A stretch of 64,000 nt of DNA from Actinomadura macrotermitis (GCF_009604375.1 NZ_WEGH01000006.1:372001-436000), one strand, 5' to 3'. Counted from the stretch's first letter, positions 25,349 to 36,636 are shown. Notes: generated by a model from the letters alone, not told the origin. Numbers and translations are program-made.

Positions 25349-26485
25349 GTGAACCAGACCCACGACGACCGGCAGGGTTCGGGGGCGGGGACCGTGCTGC
25401 TCCTGCTCACCCTGCTGGTGGCCGTCGGCGCGTTCCTGTTCGGCCGCCCGCTGCTCGGCGGCGGCGAGGGCGAGACGGCCGCCGCGCCGCCGCTGCCGAC
25501 CAGCACCCGCGCCACCGCCAGGCCGAGCGGGCGGCGGCCCGGCGTGGTCAACATCGAGACCGAGCAGGGGCTGCGCGGGCTGCGCTCGGCGGGCACCGGG
25601 ATCGTGCTGGAGCCGTCCGGGCTGGTGCTGACCAACAACCACGTCATCCAGGGCGCGACCGCCATCACCGGGACCGACACCGACAACCGGCGCGCCTACT
25701 CCGCCGAGGTCGTCGGCTACGACAAGTCCGGCGACCTGGCGGTGATCCGGCTGACCGGCGCGGCCGGGCTGAAGCCCGCGGCGTTCGGCGACTCGGCGGA
25801 CGTGCGGATCGCCGACCCGGTCACCGCCGTCGGCAACGCGGGCGGCAAGGGCGGCACGCCCGCGGTGGTCACCGGCCGGGTCACCGCGCTGGAGCAGACG
25901 GTCACCGCGCGGGACCAGAGCGACGGCGGGACCGAGCGGCTGACCGGCCTCATCGAGACCAGCGCGCCGATCAAGCCCGGCGACTCCGGCGGCCCGCTGC
26001 TGGACACCGACGGCAAGGTGATCGGCATCAACACCGCCGCGTCGGGCAACTTCGAGATGAAGCAGAAGGGCGCGGTGCACCGCGGGTACGCGATCCCGGC
26101 CGCGCGGGCGCTGGAGGTCGCCGCGAAGATCAAGCGGGGCGAGGCGTCCGCGACGGTCCACATCGGCCGCACCGCGATGCTCGGCGTGCAGGTCCGCGCG
26201 GTCGCCGCCGCGGGCGCCACCCCCGGCGCAGGCGGCACGGGCGCCGCTCCGGCGGGCGGCGCGCAGGTCGCCATGGTGGTGCCCGACGCGCCCGCGGCGG
26301 ACGCCGGGGTGCGGGCGGGCGCGGTCATCACGGCCATGGACGGGCAGCCGGTCGACTCCCCCACCCGGCTCACCGAGCTGATGCTCGCCCACCATCCCGG
26401 CGACGTCGTCCGGCTGGAGTGGCGCACCGCGGACGGGCAGAGCCGCGCGGCCCAGGTGCGCCTGGCCGACGGGCCGGCCCAGTAG
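25349..26485 (+). CDS. HtrA-like membrane-anchored S1C serine protease with PDZ domain
   Basis: 378-residue protein with GTG start: one N-terminal membrane helix (about 14-32), a Pro/Thr linker, a trypsin-like domain and a C-terminal PDZ domain (about 275-375). The catalytic triad is His98 (TNNHV), Asp129 (SGDLAVIR) and Ser213 (KPGDSGGPL). The cytoplasmic tail is only 13 residues, so the protease faces outward. By family it degrades or processes misfolded or surface proteins. It converges with the P450 gene (14 nt between stops) and has no obvious operon partner. Confidence 0.93.
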   Translation: MNQTHDDRQGSGAGTVLLLLTLLVAVGAFLFGRPLLGGGEGETAAAPPLPTSTRATARPSGRRPGVVNIETEQGLRGLRSAGTGIVLEPSGLVLTNNHVIQGATAITGTDTDNRRAYSAEVVGYDKSGDLAVIRLTGAAGLKPAAFGDSADVRIADPVTAVGNAGGKGGTPAVVTGRVTALEQTVTARDQSDGGTERLTGLIETSAPIKPGDSGGPLLDTDGKVIGINTAASGNFEMKQKGAVHRGYAIPAARALEVAAKIKRGEASATVHIGRTAMLGVQVRAVAAAGATPGAGGTGAAPAGGAQVAMVVPDAPAADAGVRAGAVITAMDGQPVDSPTRLTELMLAHHPGDVVRLEWRTADGQSRAAQVRLADGPAQ

Positions 26486-26499
26486 TCACCGCCCCGTGG

Positions 26500-27738
26500 T
26501 CAAGGCACGTCCCACTCGACGGGCAGCGCGACCAGGCCGCGGCCGACCAGGCTGCGCCGGTGCACGGGCGGCGGGCCAGGTGCGGCGCGCAGGCCCGGCA
26601 TCCGCTCCGCCAGCCGCTCGAACGCGATCCGCATCTTCAGCCGGCTGAGCGCGGCGCCGACGCAGTGGTGCACGCCGTGCCCGAAGACCAGGTGGTCGCG
26701 GGCGTTGGCGCGGCGCACGTCGAAGCACTCGGGGTCGGGGAAGACGGTCTCGTCGTGCCCGGCGGAGTCGGCGTGCAGCAGCACCTGCGCGCCCGCCGGG
26801 ACCCTCGTCCCGTGCAGGACGACGTCGCGGGTCGCGGTGCGGAAGCTGCCGAGGCTCGCGCCGTCGATGCGCAGGCTCTCCTCGATCATCCCCGGGATCA
26901 GCGCGGGCTCGGCGACGACCTCCTCCCACACCGCCCGCTCGCGCGTCAGCCGGTGCACGGCGTTGGACAGCGCGTTCGGGACGGTGTCGTTGCCGCCGAG
27001 CAGCAGCGCGCTGATCGTCTCCACCACCTCGCGGTGCGACAGCCCGTCCGGGCCGCTGTCGATCAGCCCGGCCATCATCGACACGAAGTCGGCGCGCGGA
27101 TCGGCGCGCCGCTCGGTGACCAGCCGGTCGACGTAGTCGAGGTACTTCAGGAAGTCCTGGGCCAGCTCGCGCTGGCGTCCGGGCGGCTGCGGCGACAGGA
27201 ACAGCTGGAACCACGACAGCACCCAGCGCTTGACCCGCTCCTCGTCCTCGGGCGGGACGCCGATGAACACCGCGGCCAGACGCGCGGAGGGCAGGTGCGC
27301 GATCTCGGCGGCGAAGTCGGCGCGGCCGCGCGGGACGACGTCGTCCAGCACCGCGTCGACCTGGCCGCCGAACGCGTCGCCGAGGCGCTCGACGGCGCGC
27401 GGGGTGAACGCGCGGGAGATCGCGCGGCGCATCCGGGTGTGCTTGGGCGGGTCGACGTTGGCGGCGAAGTCGTCCAGGAACGAGCGGTGCTCGCCGAGCA
27501 TGCCCTTGACCTCGGCGGTCAGCGTCCGGGAGATCGTCAGGGAGCCGACGCTGGAGAACAGCCCGTGGTCGCGGTAGGCGGCGCGCACGTCGTCGTGCCT
27601 GGTCAGCACCCACATCCGCAGGTGATCACTCCAGAACACCGGCTGCTCATGGCGCAGCCGGCGCAGGAACGGGTAGGGGTTCGCCACGTGCCAATCGGCG
27701 GTGACGTCGAAGTCGGCGGCGGTCTCCGGCCCGGTCAT
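26500..27738 (-). CDS. Cytochrome P450
   Basis: 412-residue soluble bacterial P450. The I-helix oxygen-activation motif is ALLLGGNDTVPNA and the K-helix is ESLR. The haem-binding loop is FGHGVHHCVGAALSRL with Cys359 as thiolate ligand. PKHTRMRRAISRAF and the VLLHADSAGHDETVFPDPECFDVRR meander are also typical. Length is normal. It is the last gene of the PhyH-phosphotriesterase-P450 operon (ATGA overlap with the preceding gene). Substrate is unknown; a cyclic or branched aliphatic compound would fit its neighbours. No ferredoxin gene is adjacent. Confidence 0.95.
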   Translation of the reverse strand: MTGPETAADFDVTADWHVANPYPFLRRLRHEQPVFWSDHLRMWVLTRHDDVRAAYRDHGLFSSVGSLTISRTLTAEVKGMLGEHRSFLDDFAANVDPPKHTRMRRAISRAFTPRAVERLGDAFGGQVDAVLDDVVPRGRADFAAEIAHLPSARLAAVFIGVPPEDEERVKRWVLSWFQLFLSPQPPGRQRELAQDFLKYLDYVDRLVTERRADPRADFVSMMAGLIDSGPDGLSHREVVETISALLLGGNDTVPNALSNAVHRLTRERAVWEEVVAEPALIPGMIEESLRIDGASLGSFRTATRDVVLHGTRVPAGAQVLLHADSAGHDETVFPDPECFDVRRANARDHLVFGHGVHHCVGAALSRLKMRIAFERLAERMPGLRAAPGPPPVHRRSLVGRGLVALPVEWDVP

Positions 27739-28706
27739 GGGCGGCCTCCGGTGAGGATGCGGCGCGGGTTGCCGACGAGCATCCGCTCGATCTGCGCCTC
27801 GGTGACCCCGGCGGCGCGCAGCGCGGGCAGCACGTCGCGGGAGATGTGCAGCAGGTGGTAGTTCGGGTGCCGCCGCTTCACCACCGCGGGGTCGAAGCGG
27901 TCGTTGAAGCAGTAGGAGTCGTGCGACAGCACCATCCGGTCGGCGTAGCCGCGCTCGCAGAGCGCGACTACGGTGGCGACGCGGTCTTCGAATGAGCAGA
28001 ACTCGATGCCGAAGCGGTCCATGCCGAGGTAGGAGCCGCCCGCGATGAGCTCCTCCAGGTAGTCCAGATCGGTGGAGTCGCCCGCGTGGCCGATGACGAC
28101 GCGGGACAGGTCCACGCCCTCCTCGGCCAGGAGTTCCTGCTGGTCCAGGCCGTTCCGCGTGGCGGACTCGCTGTGCGTGGTGATCGGCACGCCGGTCTCG
28201 CGGTGCGCCCGCGCGACCGCCCGGATCACCCGCTCCACGCCCGGCGTGATCCCCTGGCGGCCGGTCGCGCACTTCAGCATGCCCGCCTTGACGCCGGTGC
28301 GGCCGATGCCCTCGGTGATGTCGCGGACGAAGAACTCCGCGAGCCGGTCCGGGCCGCCGAACAGGCTGCCGGGGCCCCGGTTGCCGAAGTAGGCCGGCAG
28401 CGCGTCGTAGGTGTACAGGCCGGTCGCCGCGACGATGTTGATCCCGGTCTGCTCGGCGACCCGCTGCACGGCCGGGACGTAGCGGCCGAGGCCGATCACG
28501 GTGAGGTCCACGATCGTGTCGATCCCGGCGGCCTTCAGCTCGTTCAGCTTCCCGGCCGCCTCGCGGGCGCGCTCCTCCAGGTCCCAGCCCTCGGGGATGT
28601 CGGGCCAGTTCCACAGGATCTCCGGGGACAGGCCGAAGACGTGCTCGTGCATGAGGGTGGCGCCGGGGTCGGCGATCGGCCCGCGCAGCGTCTGGACGGC
28701 CGTCAT
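27735..28706 (-). CDS. Phosphotriesterase/lactonase family metal hydrolase (second copy)
   Basis: 323-residue paralogue of the enzyme at 24226-25206, with complete ligands: His20 and His22 (MHEHVF), Lys145 (MLKCATG), His178 (TTHSES), His207 (IGHAGDS) and Asp263 (LSHDSY). The ATG at 28706 overlaps the stop of the PhyH gene, and its own stop overlaps the P450 start, both as ATGA, so the three proteins are made together. The alternative upstream frame lies inside the PhyH gene. It probably hydrolyses a lactone produced or consumed by the oxygenases; this is inference from context. Confidence 0.92.
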   Translation of the reverse strand: MTAVQTLRGPIADPGATLMHEHVFGLSPEILWNWPDIPEGWDLEERAREAAGKLNELKAAGIDTIVDLTVIGLGRYVPAVQRVAEQTGINIVAATGLYTYDALPAYFGNRGPGSLFGGPDRLAEFFVRDITEGIGRTGVKAGMLKCATGRQGITPGVERVIRAVARAHRETGVPITTHSESATRNGLDQQELLAEEGVDLSRVVIGHAGDSTDLDYLEELIAGGSYLGMDRFGIEFCSFEDRVATVVALCERGYADRMVLSHDSYCFNDRFDPAVVKRRHPNYHLLHISRDVLPALRAAGVTEAQIERMLVGNPRRILTGGRP

Positions 28707-29500
28707 GCGGTCGGCACCAGGGGGAAGCACGGGTGGTCGAACGGCTCGTTCACCGTCAGGCCGAGGCCGTCGGTCTGGCCGTAGGGGGCGCCGGTGTAGA
28801 GGGTCTCGGCGTCGAAATAGGTGGCGGTGAACGACAGCCGCGGCCGGTCGCGGCGGTTGGCCGGGGCGCCGTGCACGACCAGGCTGTGGTGCACGGTCGC
28901 GTCGCCCGCCGCCAGGTCGGACGGCTCCGACAGCGCGAGGGTCTCCAGCCAGGGGTGCCGGGTGAGCGCGTCGTCGTCCTCGCGGACGAAGCTGCGGCCG
29001 AGCGGCCCGTACCGGTGCGAGCGGTCGTAGAAGCGCAGCGCGCCCATGTCGGCGGGGACGTCGTCGAGCGCCAGCCAGACCGTGAGCATCGACGCGCGGT
29101 CCATCGGCATCCACGGGAAGTCCTGGTGGAAGACCGTCTCCCCGTGCCGGTTGCCGTCCGCGGGCTCCTTGACCAGCAGGTTCGTCACCTGGAGGCGGAC
29201 GGCGCCGACCCCGACCAGCAGCCGGGTGACGTTGTGGGCGAGGCGCGGCGAGAGGGCGAGCGCGGCGAAGGCCTCGTCGTGGCGGGCGATGTCGCGATCC
29301 TGCCCGAACGCCTGGTCGACCAGGCCGTTGCGGAACCGCTCCCGCTGTTCGCCGAGCCGTTCCAGGGCGCGTTCGCGCAGGTCGGCGACGAAGTCCGCGC
29401 CGACCAGGCCGGGCAGCCGGGCCCAGCCCCGGGCGCGGAAGGCGGCGATCTCGTCCTCGGTGACGGCGCGCACGGGGGCCTGCGGGATCGAAATGCCCAT
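28703..29500 (-). CDS. Phytanoyl-CoA dioxygenase (PhyH) family Fe(II)/2-oxoglutarate oxygenase
   Basis: 265-residue double-stranded beta-helix oxygenase. Iron ligands are His125 and Asp127 (VFHQDFPW) and distal His210 (SLVVHGAPAN), followed by the 2-oxoglutarate-binding basic residue in RPRLSF. TVWLALDDVPADMGALRFYDRSH is typical of PhyH proteins. It hydroxylates an alkyl or acyl chain next to a carbonyl, using O2 and 2-oxoglutarate. It is the first gene of the operon. I use ATG 29500; ATG 29530 would add ten residues and lies within the operator region. The motif at 29528-29547 separates it from the divergent LLM gene. Confidence 0.9.
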   Translation of the reverse strand: MGISIPQAPVRAVTEDEIAAFRARGWARLPGLVGADFVADLRERALERLGEQRERFRNGLVDQAFGQDRDIARHDEAFAALALSPRLAHNVTRLLVGVGAVRLQVTNLLVKEPADGNRHGETVFHQDFPWMPMDRASMLTVWLALDDVPADMGALRFYDRSHRYGPLGRSFVREDDDALTRHPWLETLALSEPSDLAAGDATVHHSLVVHGAPANRRDRPRLSFTATYFDAETLYTGAPYGQTDGLGLTVNEPFDHPCFPLVPTA

Positions 29501-29527
29501 GGCCGTGACGGTAACGCCGGGACCGGT

Positions 29528-29550
29528 CATGTAGCAAGCGCTTGTTATAC
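29528..29550. promoter_or_regulatory. Shared divergent operator/promoter (dispersed motif, copy 3)
   Basis: CATGTAGCAAGCGCTTGTTA at 29528-29547 contains the motif core TAGCAAGCGCT and a perfect CAAGCGCTTG palindrome at 29535-29544. Overlapping -10-like hexamers face both ways: TTATAC (29545-29550) toward the LLM gene, 9 nt before its ATG, and TATAAC on the opposite strand toward the PhyH operon. Confidence 0.55.
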
Positions 29551-29559
29551 GCTCCGCCC

Positions 29560-30471
29560 ATGCGACCGTTCCGCTTCGCCGCCGTGCTCCGCTCCGCCGC
29601 CACCGGCCGCGACTGGGCCGCCAAGGCGCGCCGCCTGGAGGACGCCGGCTTCGACGCGCTGCTCGTCCCCGACCACCTGGTCGGCCCGCGCTTCGCGCCG
29701 CTCGCCGCGATGACGGCCGCGGCCTGCGCGACCACCCGCCTGAAAGTAGGCACGCTGGTGTTCGCCAACGACTTCCGGCACCCGGCGGTGCTGGCCAAGG
29801 AGGCCGCGTCACTGGACGTGCTGTCGGACGGGCGGCTGGAGTTCGGCCTCGGCACCGGCTGGATGGCGCACGACTACCACCGCGCCGGGCTCGCCCTCGA
29901 CCCGCCCGGCGTCCGCGTCGACCGGCTCGCCGAGGCGATCGCCGTACTGAAGGGCCTGTGGCGCGGCGGCCCGTTCTCGTTCACCGGCGAGCACTACCGC
30001 ATCGACGGGCTGGAGCAGGAGCCGCTGCCGGTGCAGCGCCCCGGGCCCCGGCTGATGCTGGGCGGCGGCGGCCCGCGCATGCTGCGGCTCGCCGCGCGCG
30101 AGGCCGACATCGTCAACCTCACCCTGCGGGTGCGCGCGGACGGCACCGGCCCCGACACCGCCGACGGCGGCCCGGACGCGTTCCGCCGCAAAATCGAGAT
30201 CCTCCGGGAGGCCGCCGGCGACCGCTTCCCCGAGATCGAACTCGGCACCTCGATCCTGCGGGCCGGCGACGCGCGGAGCACCGCCCCCTGGAGCGCCGCC
30301 GCGCCGGCCGCGCAGGACGGCACCCCGCAGGTGCTGCCCGGCGGCCCCGCCGAGATCGCGGACCGGATCCGGCACTGGCGCGCCGAACTCGGCCTCTCCT
30401 ACTTCGTGCTGCACCACGAGGAGGACCTGGACGCGTTCGCCCCTGCCGTCACGGAACTGGCCGGTAGCTGA
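29560..30471 (+). CDS. LLM-class F420-dependent oxidoreductase
   Basis: 303-residue TIM-barrel enzyme of the luciferase-like monooxygenase superfamily, matching the MSMEG_2516-type F420 subfamily. FRFAAVLRSAATGRDWAAKARRLEDAGFDALLVPDHL, LKVGTLVFANDFRHPAVLAKEAASLDVLSDGRLEFGLGTGW and LMLGGGGPRMLRLAAREADIVNL are the main motifs. It transfers a hydride to or from F420 (or FMN) on an unknown substrate. The ATG at 29560 lacks a Shine-Dalgarno and lies 9 nt after a -10-like TTATAC, so the mRNA may be leaderless. It is divergent from the PhyH operon and probably serves the same pathway. Confidence 0.88.
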   Translation: MRPFRFAAVLRSAATGRDWAAKARRLEDAGFDALLVPDHLVGPRFAPLAAMTAAACATTRLKVGTLVFANDFRHPAVLAKEAASLDVLSDGRLEFGLGTGWMAHDYHRAGLALDPPGVRVDRLAEAIAVLKGLWRGGPFSFTGEHYRIDGLEQEPLPVQRPGPRLMLGGGGPRMLRLAAREADIVNLTLRVRADGTGPDTADGGPDAFRRKIEILREAAGDRFPEIELGTSILRAGDARSTAPWSAAAPAAQDGTPQVLPGGPAEIADRIRHWRAELGLSYFVLHHEEDLDAFAPAVTELAGS

Positions 30472-30595
30472 CAAGATCTGCATACCGCCGGTGATCTTAC
30501 GTGTACTCGGCGTACCATCGGGGTGGCCCTACGAGCCGGAAGGCGCGCGCGACGACAACGCCGGCCGCCGCCCGGATCGCCCCCCGGGAGGGAAC

Positions 30596-32884
30596 ATGAC
30601 CGTCCAGTCCACCACCGGTCAGAGCACCGCTGGCCAGTCCACCGGTCAGTCCGGATCGCTGCCCGCCGAGCTCACCGCGTTCGTCGGCCGCGCCATGGAA
30701 CTCGACGAGCTGGCCGAGGCGCTGCGCCGCTCCCGGCTGGTGACGCTGACCGGCGTCGGCGGGGTCGGCAAGAGCCGGCTCGCGCTGCGCGCCGCGACGC
30801 TGATGCGCGGCGCCTACCCCGGCGGCGCCTGGTTCGTCGAGCTGTCCGCGCTGCGCCGCCCCGACCTGCTCACCCGCACCGTCGCCGACGCGCTGCGGCT
30901 GCCCGACCTGGCCGCCGTCGAGCCGCTGGAGCTGATCGCCGACCATCTGGCCCGGCGGCGCGCGCTGCTGGTGCTGGACACCTGCGAGCACCTGGTCGAC
31001 GGCTGCGCCGAGCTCGCCGAGGCGCTGCTGCGCGCCGCCCCCGAGCTGCGCGTGCTCACCACCAGCCGCGAGCCGCTGAACGTCATCGGCGAGCACGTCG
31101 TGGCGGTGCCGCCGCTCGGTGACCCCGACTCGGTCCGGCTGTTCGCCGACCGCGCCGAGGCGATGGCGCCCGCGTTCGCCGTCACCGCCGCCAACCGGGA
31201 GCTGGTCGCCGGCCTCTGCCGCCGGCTGGACGGGCTGCCGCTCGCCATCGAGCTGGCCGCCGTCCGGCTGCGCACCATGTCGATCGAGCAGCTGGACCAG
31301 CGGCTGGACGACCGGTTCCGGCTGCTCGGCGGCGCCCGCCGCGGCCACGACCGGCACCAGACGCTGCGCGCCGCCGTCGAGTGGAGCCACGAACTGTGCA
31401 CGGGCGAGGAGAAGCGGCTGTGGGCGCGGCTGTCGGTGTTCCCCGGCACGTTCGACCTCACCGCCGCCGACCGGATCTGCGGCGGCGACACCGTCGGCAC
31501 GCTCGGCCGGCTGGTGGAGAAGTCGATCGTGGTGTGGGAGGAGAACGGCGACCGGTACCGGATGCTGGACGCGATCCGCGAGTACGGCGCCGAGCGGCTG
31601 GAGGAGCTCGGCGAGGGCGCCGCGCTGCGCGGCCGCCACCAGGAGCACTACTTCGCGCTCGCCGCGCAGGCGATGCGCACCGCGACCGGCGACCGGCAGA
31701 TCCCGGTGCTGCAGGGGCTGCGCGCCGAGAGCGCCAACCTGCGCGTCGCCTTCGACCACGCGCTCGCCACGCCCGGCCAGGAGCGCGCCGGGCTGCGGCT
31801 GACCGCGCGCCTGTGGCCGTACTGGATGATGCTCGGGCTGCTCGGCGAGCCCCGCGTCTGGTGCCGCCGGGCCCTCGCCGCCGCGCCCGAGCCGTGCCCC
31901 GAGCGCGGCTGGGCCGCGCACGGCGCCGCGCTGTTCGCCACGCTGCAGGGCGACGCCGACGACGCCGCGCCGCTGCTGGACGAGGCGCAGGAGGCGGCCG
32001 ACCGCTACGGCGACGAGGCGCTCGCCGGGCACATCATGCAGACCCGGGCCCGGATCGCGCTGCTGCAGGGCGACGTGCCGAGCGCGATCCGGCTGCACGA
32101 GAAGGCCGGCGCGGTCTTCGCCGAGATCGGCTACCCCGACTCCTACGCGCTCGGCAACTTCATGCTGCTCGGCTGCGTGTTCGAGTTCGCCCGCGAACCC
32201 GACCGGGCGCTGGAGGTGTGCGAGGAGGGCCTGCGGATCTGCCGCGCGCACGGCGACCTGTGGAGCGAGACGTTCACCCTGTACGTGCGGGCCGGGGCGT
32301 ACTGGCTGAAGGGCGAGATCGAGCGGGCCCTCGCCGACTCCCTGGAGGCCCTGGCCATCCGCGAGACCTACGGCGACCTGTTCGGCATCACCGTGCTGCT
32401 CGACCTGGTCAAGGGCTGCCTGGTGTCGATGGGCGAGTTCGAGCGCGGCGCGCTGCTGGACGGCGCCACCCTGGAGTACTGGCGCAGCCTCGGCGCGCCC
32501 GTCCAGCTCGGCCCCGACTACCTGGAGATCCAGGAGATGGTGCGCACCGCCAACCGCGAGGGCATGTCCCCGGCCGCCTACCAGGCCGCCGTCGCCCGCG
32601 GCGCCGAGCTCACCGTCGAGCAGGCCGTGGTGCTCGCCCGCCGCGCCGACACCATGCTGCCCCGGCGGCTCACCGACACCGCGCCGCAGCCGCTCACCCG
32701 CCGCGAGCGGCAGGTCGCCGAGCTGGTCGCCGAGGGGCTCACCAACCGCGACATCGCCGGGCGGCTGACCATCGCCAAGCGCACCGTCGACTCCCACATC
32801 GAGCACATCATGGCCAAGCTCGGCGTCGCGTCGCGCACCGAGATCGCCGCCTGGTCGCGGCGGCGGTCGCGCACCGCGTCGTGA
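30596..32884 (+). CDS. Large ATP-binding LuxR family regulator
   Basis: 762-residue STAND-type regulator. An NB-ARC-like ATPase lies at about 25-320 with P-loop TGVGGVGKS (52-60), Walker B ALLVLDTCEHL and GLPLAIELAAVRLR (the GxP motif). A winged-helix and TPR-like sensor region lies at about 370-690 (repeated helix pairs such as GDADDAAPLLDEAQEAADRYGDEALAGHI). A C-terminal LuxR HTH lies at about 700-757 (PLTRRERQVAELVAEGLTNRDIAGRLTIAKRTVDSHIEHIMAKLGV). GGGAGGG precedes the ATG. Such proteins activate genes when a ligand or protein releases the ATPase switch. The nearby YdeP-like gene is the nearest candidate target, without direct evidence. Confidence 0.93.
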   Translation: MTVQSTTGQSTAGQSTGQSGSLPAELTAFVGRAMELDELAEALRRSRLVTLTGVGGVGKSRLALRAATLMRGAYPGGAWFVELSALRRPDLLTRTVADALRLPDLAAVEPLELIADHLARRRALLVLDTCEHLVDGCAELAEALLRAAPELRVLTTSREPLNVIGEHVVAVPPLGDPDSVRLFADRAEAMAPAFAVTAANRELVAGLCRRLDGLPLAIELAAVRLRTMSIEQLDQRLDDRFRLLGGARRGHDRHQTLRAAVEWSHELCTGEEKRLWARLSVFPGTFDLTAADRICGGDTVGTLGRLVEKSIVVWEENGDRYRMLDAIREYGAERLEELGEGAALRGRHQEHYFALAAQAMRTATGDRQIPVLQGLRAESANLRVAFDHALATPGQERAGLRLTARLWPYWMMLGLLGEPRVWCRRALAAAPEPCPERGWAAHGAALFATLQGDADDAAPLLDEAQEAADRYGDEALAGHIMQTRARIALLQGDVPSAIRLHEKAGAVFAEIGYPDSYALGNFMLLGCVFEFAREPDRALEVCEEGLRICRAHGDLWSETFTLYVRAGAYWLKGEIERALADSLEALAIRETYGDLFGITVLLDLVKGCLVSMGEFERGALLDGATLEYWRSLGAPVQLGPDYLEIQEMVRTANREGMSPAAYQAAVARGAELTVEQAVVLARRADTMLPRRLTDTAPQPLTRRERQVAELVAEGLTNRDIAGRLTIAKRTVDSHIEHIMAKLGVASRTEIAAWSRRRSRTAS

Positions 32885-32954
32885 CGGTGCCACCGCCGTG
32901 CGGGCGTGCGAGAGTGGAAGGAGCACGTCCGCACAGGTAACGAGGGTGGGAACG

Positions 32955-35240
<2,286 letters not shown>

Positions 35241-35249
35241 GCTCGGGCC

Positions 35250-35861
35250 ATGACGAACCTGCCCGAAATGCGCGCCTCCGACGCCGATCGCGACCGGGTC
35301 GCCGCGATCCTGCGGGACGCCGCGGGCGACGGCCGGCTCGATCTGGACGAACTGGAGGAGCGGCTGGAGGCGGTCTACGCGGCCAAGACCTACGCCGAAC
35401 TGGAGCCGATCACCAGCGACCTGCCGGCGACCGGGTCCGCGCACGCCGTGCCGTACGTCCCGCCGCCCGGCGCCCCGGCCGGCGACCTGCCGTCCTGGTC
35501 CACCGGCGTCGGCGTGCTCGGCGAGTTCCACCGCCAGGGCGAGTGGTCGGTGCCGCCGGCGTTCACCGCGTTCTCGTTCTGGGGCGGCGGCAAGATCGAC
35601 CTGCGGGACGCCCGGTTCCAGCGGGGCGAGGTGCGCATCCGCGCCTTCGCCATCATGGGCGGCATCGAGATCATCGCCGCCGACGACATGACCGTGCACG
35701 TCAAGGGCATCGGCATCATGGGCGGCTTCCCGCACCGCGCCAGCGGCCCGGGCGCCGCCGGCGCGCCGAAGGTGACCGTCACCGGCTTCGCGTTCTGGGG
35801 CGGCGTCGACACCAAGCGCAAGGCCCGCAAGCAGCGCAGACTCCGCAAGGGCGGCTCCTAG
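35250..35861 (+). CDS. DUF1707 SHOCT-like domain protein with cell-wall-active-antibiotics-response-like C-terminus
   Basis: 203-residue protein. The first about 55 residues are a DUF1707 domain (MRASDADRDRVAAILRDAAGDGRLDLDELEERLEAVYAAKTYAELEPITSDLP). The rest is a right-handed beta region with repeated AIMGGIEI, GIGIMGG and AFWGGVD units, like the LiaF/DUF2154 C-terminal domain. No membrane helix is present. Actinobacteria carry many such proteins; functions are mostly unknown, and LiaF-type proteins modulate envelope-stress signalling. Its stop shares CTAG with the stop of the convergent NIPSNAP-like gene. It begins 9 nt after the YdeP gene and may be co-transcribed with it. Confidence 0.88.
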   Translation: MTNLPEMRASDADRDRVAAILRDAAGDGRLDLDELEERLEAVYAAKTYAELEPITSDLPATGSAHAVPYVPPPGAPAGDLPSWSTGVGVLGEFHRQGEWSVPPAFTAFSFWGGGKIDLRDARFQRGEVRIRAFAIMGGIEIIAADDMTVHVKGIGIMGGFPHRASGPGAAGAPKVTVTGFAFWGGVDTKRKARKQRRLRKGGS

Positions 35862-36622
35862 CGAGGCGCCATCTTGCTGCCGGGGTAGGGGCTGAGCAGG
35901 GTCTCGCGCCAGGGGCCGTCCAGGAAGTCGCGGGCCCGCTTGCGCCAGGTCAGCAGGCGGTGGTCGGGCGCGGCCTCGTCGTCCAGGCCGAGCGCGGCGT
36001 CGCGGGCCCGCTGCACGGCCAGGTGCGCGTCGATGCCGGTCCCCCACAGCGTGACGACCTCGGTGTCGCAGAACTGCACCTCGTAGGAGCCGACGAGCCG
36101 GTGGCCGTGTTCGGCCAGCACGGGGGCCCGCTCGGTGCGCACGGCCTCCAGGTAGTCCAGCGCGGCGCCGGGCCGGACCGTGGCGCTCTCGAACAGGTAG
36201 AGCGGCGCCGCGTAGCCCTCGGCGAGCAGGTCCGCCACGACCGGGGAGCCGGGCGCGGCGCCGAGCGGGCGGGAGAACGCGCCGTGCCGCAGGTCGTCGA
36301 TGTCGGACAGGAACAGGTTGGCCTGGACGTCGTCGTAGATCTCCAGCATCTGCCGCCAGCCGCCGTCCCAGCCGCCGTGGCAGTCCCACAGCGTGACCAC
36401 CTTGAACTGCGGGTGCCCGGTGATGCCGACGGCGTAGAAGGCGCCGACCAGGTCGATCTCGCGGGAGCGGATCGACATGCCCTCGGTCAGCTCGTGCGCG
36501 CCGGCGGCGCGCCCGTCGTCCTGCCGCTTGTAGGCGGTGAGCCAGCGCAGGTACTCCAGCGGCCGCCGGGAGTTCATCGGGTGGAACTCCACCTCTTCGA
36601 GCAGGTAGATGCCACGGCGCAT
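35858..36622 (-). CDS. NIPSNAP-like (dimeric alpha-beta barrel) protein, function unknown
   Basis: 254-residue protein that I place only tentatively. Two related halves (IYLLEEVEFHPMNSRRPLEYLRWLTAYKR... and LYLFESATVRPGAALDYLEAVRTERAPVLAEHGHRLVGSYEVQFCDTEVVTLWGT) each have the opening strand and tyrosine-rich helix seen in NIPSNAP or antibiotic-biosynthesis monooxygenase folds. There is no signal peptide. It lies downstream of a tetR gene on the same strand, but a copy of the dispersed operator motif sits 15 nt upstream, so it likely has its own regulated promoter shared with fatty-acid or xenobiotic genes. Confidence 0.6.
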   Translation of the reverse strand: MRRGIYLLEEVEFHPMNSRRPLEYLRWLTAYKRQDDGRAAGAHELTEGMSIRSREIDLVGAFYAVGITGHPQFKVVTLWDCHGGWDGGWRQMLEIYDDVQANLFLSDIDDLRHGAFSRPLGAAPGSPVVADLLAEGYAAPLYLFESATVRPGAALDYLEAVRTERAPVLAEHGHRLVGSYEVQFCDTEVVTLWGTGIDAHLAVQRARDAALGLDDEAAPDHRLLTWRKRARDFLDGPWRETLLSPYPGSKMAPR

Positions 36623-36636
36623 GCGAGCCTCCCGCT

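Noticed and set aside
24226..30471. Biosynthetic gene cluster
   Set aside because: P450, PhyH and LLM enzymes can be tailoring enzymes, but no polyketide synthase, peptide synthetase, terpene cyclase or precursor peptide is in the window; a catabolic role fits better.
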